This document shows positions 61,601 to 64,000 of a stretch of 64,000 nucleotides of DNA, in pieces (position 1 is the first letter of the stretch; the number at the start of each line of letters is the position of its first letter). The notes beneath the pieces were generated by a model. That model did not search any database and was not told where the DNA came from. It saw nothing but the letters and a program-made list of their open reading frames with translations. The DNA is from Gammaproteobacteria bacterium HGW-Gammaproteobacteria-13 (GTDB lineage: Bacteria; Pseudomonadota; Gammaproteobacteria; Pseudomonadales; Pseudomonadaceae). Location: NCBI GenBank assembly GCA_002840155.1, contig PGZH01000005.1, positions 62,001 to 126,000 of the forward strand. The letters are read 5' to 3'. A program made the position numbers and the translations under genes.

Positions 61601-62035
61601 ATGAACCTTTACCGTCACCCGCCGGCTGCGGCTGCCAAGGCGTTGCTGGCCGCCGCCGGGCTGCCAACGGCCGACCTTGCAGCCGAACACTTCACGCACT
61701 TTATCGCCAGCGGCCCGACGCACGCGCCCGAGGCGCTGATTGGCTTGCAGCCTTATGGCGAGGTGGCGCTGCTGCGTTCACTGGTGGTCAGCCCTGCGAC
61801 GCGCGGCACCGGTTATGGCAGCGCGCTGGTTGCCGAGATCGAAGCCTATGCACAGCAACTCGGTGTACGCGAGCTGTACCTGCTAACCAACAGCGCTGAA
61901 ACTTTCTTCAGCCACCGTGGTTACAGCAGCATCGAGCGAGCCAGCGTGCCTGAAGTGATTCGCCAGACAGCCGAATTCTCCAGCCTCTGCCCTGCCAGCG
62001 CGGTGTGTATGCACAAGTGGATCGAGGCGCGCTGA
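61601..62035 (+). CDS. GNAT N-acetyltransferase (ArsN2-like)
   Basis: A 144-residue GNAT enzyme. The acetyl-CoA loop is VSPATRGTGYGSALV (about residues 64-78). The surroundings, VALLRSLVV, LYLLTNSAETFFSHRGY and SLCPASAVCMHKW, fit the ArsN2 group annotated in arsenic clusters, but no ars gene is adjacent. The acceptor is unknown. Its TGA overlaps the ATG of the ZapE-like gene by one base, so the two are coupled. Confidence 0.82.
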   Translation: MNLYRHPPAAAAKALLAAAGLPTADLAAEHFTHFIASGPTHAPEALIGLQPYGEVALLRSLVVSPATRGTGYGSALVAEIEAYAQQLGVRELYLLTNSAETFFSHRGYSSIERASVPEVIRQTAEFSSLCPASAVCMHKWIEAR

Positions 62036-63156
62036 TGGACTGCAGCTCCCCGCTCGCCGCCTACCAGCAGGCCATCGACCGCGACGGTTTTAAATCCGAC
62101 CCGGCGCAGTGGCAGGCCGCCCAAGGCCTGCATGATTGTCATCAGGCCTTGCACCAGGGCGAACCAACGCATCCGATCAGCGGGGTGTATCTGTGGGGGC
62201 CGGTTGGCCGTGGCAAGACCTGGCTGATGGACAGCTTTTACAAGGGCCTGAAGGTCCCGGCGCGACGCCAGCACTTTCACCACTTTATGCGCTGGGTGCA
62301 TAGGCGCCTGTTTCAGCTCACCGGCACGCCGGACCCGTTGCAGGTGCTGGCCGTGGAGCTGAGCCGCGAGGTGCGCGTGCTGTGCTTCGATGAGCTGTTT
62401 GTCAGCGATATCGGCGATGCGATTATTCTCGGCCGGCTGTTCCAGGTGATGTTCGAACAGGGCGTGGTGCTGGTCGCCACCTCCAATCAGCCGCCCGAAC
62501 TGCTGTATGCCGAAGGCTTTAACCGCGAGCGCTTTCTACCTGCGGTGGCCGCCCTGCAACGGCATATGCAGGTGGTAAGCATCAACGGCGAGGAAGACCA
62601 TCGCCTGCACCCAGGCGCCGCGCATGCCCGTTACTGGGTTGCCACGCCGGGACTGCCCAGTGTGCTGAGCCGGACCTTTAGCCAGCTGGCTGCAGGTAAG
62701 CCCAACAGTGATCAACCGCTCACGCTCGGTAACCGCAGCATGCAGACCCTGCGCCACTGCGACGGCGTGCTCTGGTGCCGCTTTGCCGATCTGTGCGAGC
62801 AGCCATTGGCCGCGCCGGACTTTATCGCCCTGTGCGACCGCTTCCAGGCCATTCTGCTCAGCGAAGTACCTAACCTGAGCAGCCCGCAACGCGCGGCGAA
62901 AATCGCCCGTGGCACCGAAGATGGCGTGGAACGGGTGCAGGCCGGTGACCGCCAGCTGCCCGCCCTATCGGTCAAGGATGACAGCGTGCGACGCTTTATC
63001 GCCCTGGTGGATGAGTGCTACGACCGCAAGGTGCCGCTATACCTCGAAGCCCAGGTGCCGCTGGCCGAACTCTATACCGAGGGCTACCTGAGCTTCGCCT
63101 TTCGCCGCACCCTCAGCCGTTTGCAGGAGATGCAGTTGCAGCGCTTTGGCGCTTAA
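62035..63156 (+). CDS. zapE: ZapE/AFG1 family ATPase
   Basis: A 373-residue AAA-type ATPase starting MDCSSPLAAYQQAIDRDGFK. Walker A is GPVGRGKTWLMDSF near residue 56, Walker B is LCFDELFVSDIGDA, followed by TSNQPPELLY with the sensor Asn. These are the marks of ZapE (division-associated) and mitochondrial AFG1. Pseudomonads can carry more than one paralogue, so this may be a second copy. Its end overlaps lpd by 3 bases on the opposite strand. Confidence 0.9.
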   Translation: MDCSSPLAAYQQAIDRDGFKSDPAQWQAAQGLHDCHQALHQGEPTHPISGVYLWGPVGRGKTWLMDSFYKGLKVPARRQHFHHFMRWVHRRLFQLTGTPDPLQVLAVELSREVRVLCFDELFVSDIGDAIILGRLFQVMFEQGVVLVATSNQPPELLYAEGFNRERFLPAVAALQRHMQVVSINGEEDHRLHPGAAHARYWVATPGLPSVLSRTFSQLAAGKPNSDQPLTLGNRSMQTLRHCDGVLWCRFADLCEQPLAAPDFIALCDRFQAILLSEVPNLSSPQRAAKIARGTEDGVERVQAGDRQLPALSVKDDSVRRFIALVDECYDRKVPLYLEAQVPLAELYTEGYLSFAFRRTLSRLQEMQLQRFGA

Positions 63157-64000
63157 GCCTGCATGGCCCAGCCATGCACACTCATCGCCGCCTGGCGCAG
63201 GGCTTCCGAGCGGGTTGGGTGCGGATGGCAGATCAGTGCGATGTCTTCGGCCGAAGCGCTGAACTCCAGTGCCACGCAGTACTCGCCGATCAGCTCGCCG
63301 GCGCTGGGGCCGATGATATGCACGCCGAGAATCTGGTCGGTGCGCTCATCGGCCAGCACTTTGACGAAGCCTTCGGCCTCGTGGTTGATCTTCGCCCGGC
63401 TGTTGGCGGTAAAGGGAAACTTGCCGACCTTGTAGGCGCGCCCTTCGGCCTTCAACTGCTCCTCGGTCTTGCCGACGGTGGCGACTTCCGGCTTGGTGTA
63501 GATCACTCCGGGAATCGCCTCGTAATTGACCTCGGCGGCATGCCCGGCAATCCGTTCGATACAGGCGATGGCCTCATCTTCGGCCTTGTGCGCCAGCATC
63601 GGCCCGGAAGTCACGTCACCGATAATCCAGATGCCCGGCACGCCGCTTTTGTGCTGCTGGTTTTCCAGCATGCCGCGCTTGTCGGTGGCCAGGCCCACGG
63701 TTTCCAAACCCAGGCCGGCGGTATAGGGACGGCGACCGATGGCGACCAGCACATAGTCAGCCTGTAATTGCTCAACAGCGCCGCCGGCAGCCGGCTGCAG
63801 GTCAAGGGTCACGCCTTTGGCCGTGGCCTTGGCGGCGCTGACCTTGGTGGCCAGTTTGAAATTCATGCCCTGCTTGCTCAGGGTGCGCTGCAGGGTTTTC
63901 GCGGTTTCGTTGTCCAGGCCTGGGCAAATGCGGTCGAGGTATTCCACCACCGTCACTTCGCTGCCCAAACGCCGCCACACCGAACCCAGCTCCAGGCCGA
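63153..64000 (-). CDS. lpd: Dihydrolipoyl dehydrogenase (5' part outside window)
   Basis: The C-terminal about 282 residues are present; the frame runs off the right edge. NAD domain remnants GLELGSVWRRLGSEVTVVEY, FAD motif WIIGDVTSGPMLAHKAEDE, and the dimer-domain catalytic His in ICHPHPTRSEALRQAA with its Glu partner are intact. This E3 flavoprotein reoxidises lipoamide in 2-oxoacid dehydrogenase complexes or the glycine system. Which complex it serves cannot be told here. Convergent with the ZapE-like gene. Confidence 0.94.
   Translation of the reverse strand, partial: GLELGSVWRRLGSEVTVVEYLDRICPGLDNETAKTLQRTLSKQGMNFKLATKVSAAKATAKGVTLDLQPAAGGAVEQLQADYVLVAIGRRPYTAGLGLETVGLATDKRGMLENQQHKSGVPGIWIIGDVTSGPMLAHKAEDEAIACIERIAGHAAEVNYEAIPGVIYTKPEVATVGKTEEQLKAEGRAYKVGKFPFTANSRAKINHEAEGFVKVLADERTDQILGVHIIGPSAGELIGEYCVALEFSASAEDIALICHPHPTRSEALRQAAMSVHGWAMQA

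Noticed and set aside
1-64000. CRISPR array, tRNA, rRNA or complete insertion sequence
   Set aside because: No regularly spaced repeats, cloverleaf-like conserved blocks, rRNA cores or transposase frames were seen on either strand.

Overview
The window is GC-rich, gene-dense proteobacterial chromosome with short intergenic gaps. Gene content and order point to Pseudomonas: an oprH-phoP-phoQ cluster, a lipA-lif secreted lipase pair, a Pseudomonas-type cob operon headed by a cobalamin riboswitch, REP/REPIN palindromes of the GTAGCCCGGAT type, apeB, and an EntD-like phosphopantetheinyl transferase. The ycgN / 2-hydroxyacid dehydrogenase / ycgL / rnd / sulfurtransferase / fadL-like / glutathione peroxidase / MFS / cob order resembles P. 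aeruginosa as I remember it. The species cannot be fixed from the sequence alone. No rRNA, tRNA, CRISPR array, IS transposase or prophage was seen.

Layout. 1-6.8 kb: housekeeping genes (ycgN, dehydrogenase, ycgL-rnd, an SMP-30 type beta-propeller, a spermidine-synthase-like protein, a mercaptopyruvate sulfurtransferase) and a lysozyme-like gene of apparent phage origin. 7-12.7 kb: a FadL-type porin, a LuxR-type response regulator, and a minus-strand lipA-lif-hybrid kinase unit. 12.8-15.8 kb: periplasmic glutathione peroxidase, a previously easy-to-miss 41-residue membrane peptide, an MFS transporter and a periplasmic binding protein. 15.9-25.3 kb: a ten-gene cobalamin operon in which almost every junction is a 4-base stop/start overlap; its riboswitch leader is split by a 142-bp palindromic repeat. 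25.4-32.9 kb: HNH protein, O-methyltransferase, two NlpC/P60 lipoproteins, sirtuin, DNA glycosylase, ttcA, DnaJ-like, Yip1, SprT and a hemolysin-III protein.

33-39.1 kb: a four-gene signalling unit (periplasmic molybdopterin-fold protein, large hybrid kinase, REC-HD-GYP c-di-GMP phosphodiesterase, and a protein with two receivers and a degenerate kinase). 39.3-44.9 kb: acyl-CoA genes (CaiB-type transferase, acyl-CoA ligase, acyl-CoA dehydrogenase) with an AraC regulator. 45-46.8 kb: an AT-rich island with one HEPN-domain gene, then repeat-rich non-coding DNA. 46.8-51.1 kb: a small membrane protein, phoQ, phoP, oprH behind four tandem PhoP half-sites, and an MFS transporter. 51.5-55.1 kb: alpha/beta hydrolase, phosphopantetheinyl transferase, apeB. 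55.2-61.5 kb: a GntR regulator divergent from a six-gene ABC importer plus two phosphohydrolases, with a near-consensus Pho box and paired operators, best read as an organophosphorus scavenging system. 61.6-64 kb: an ArsN2-like acetyltransferase, a ZapE/AFG1 ATPase and the 3' part of lpd.

The most notable signals are the split cobalamin riboswitch, the PhoB/GntR-controlled organophosphorus operon, the HEPN gene on an AT-rich island, the Asp-to-Glu receiver in the signalling unit, the coupled 41-residue membrane peptide and the four-repeat PhoP site.
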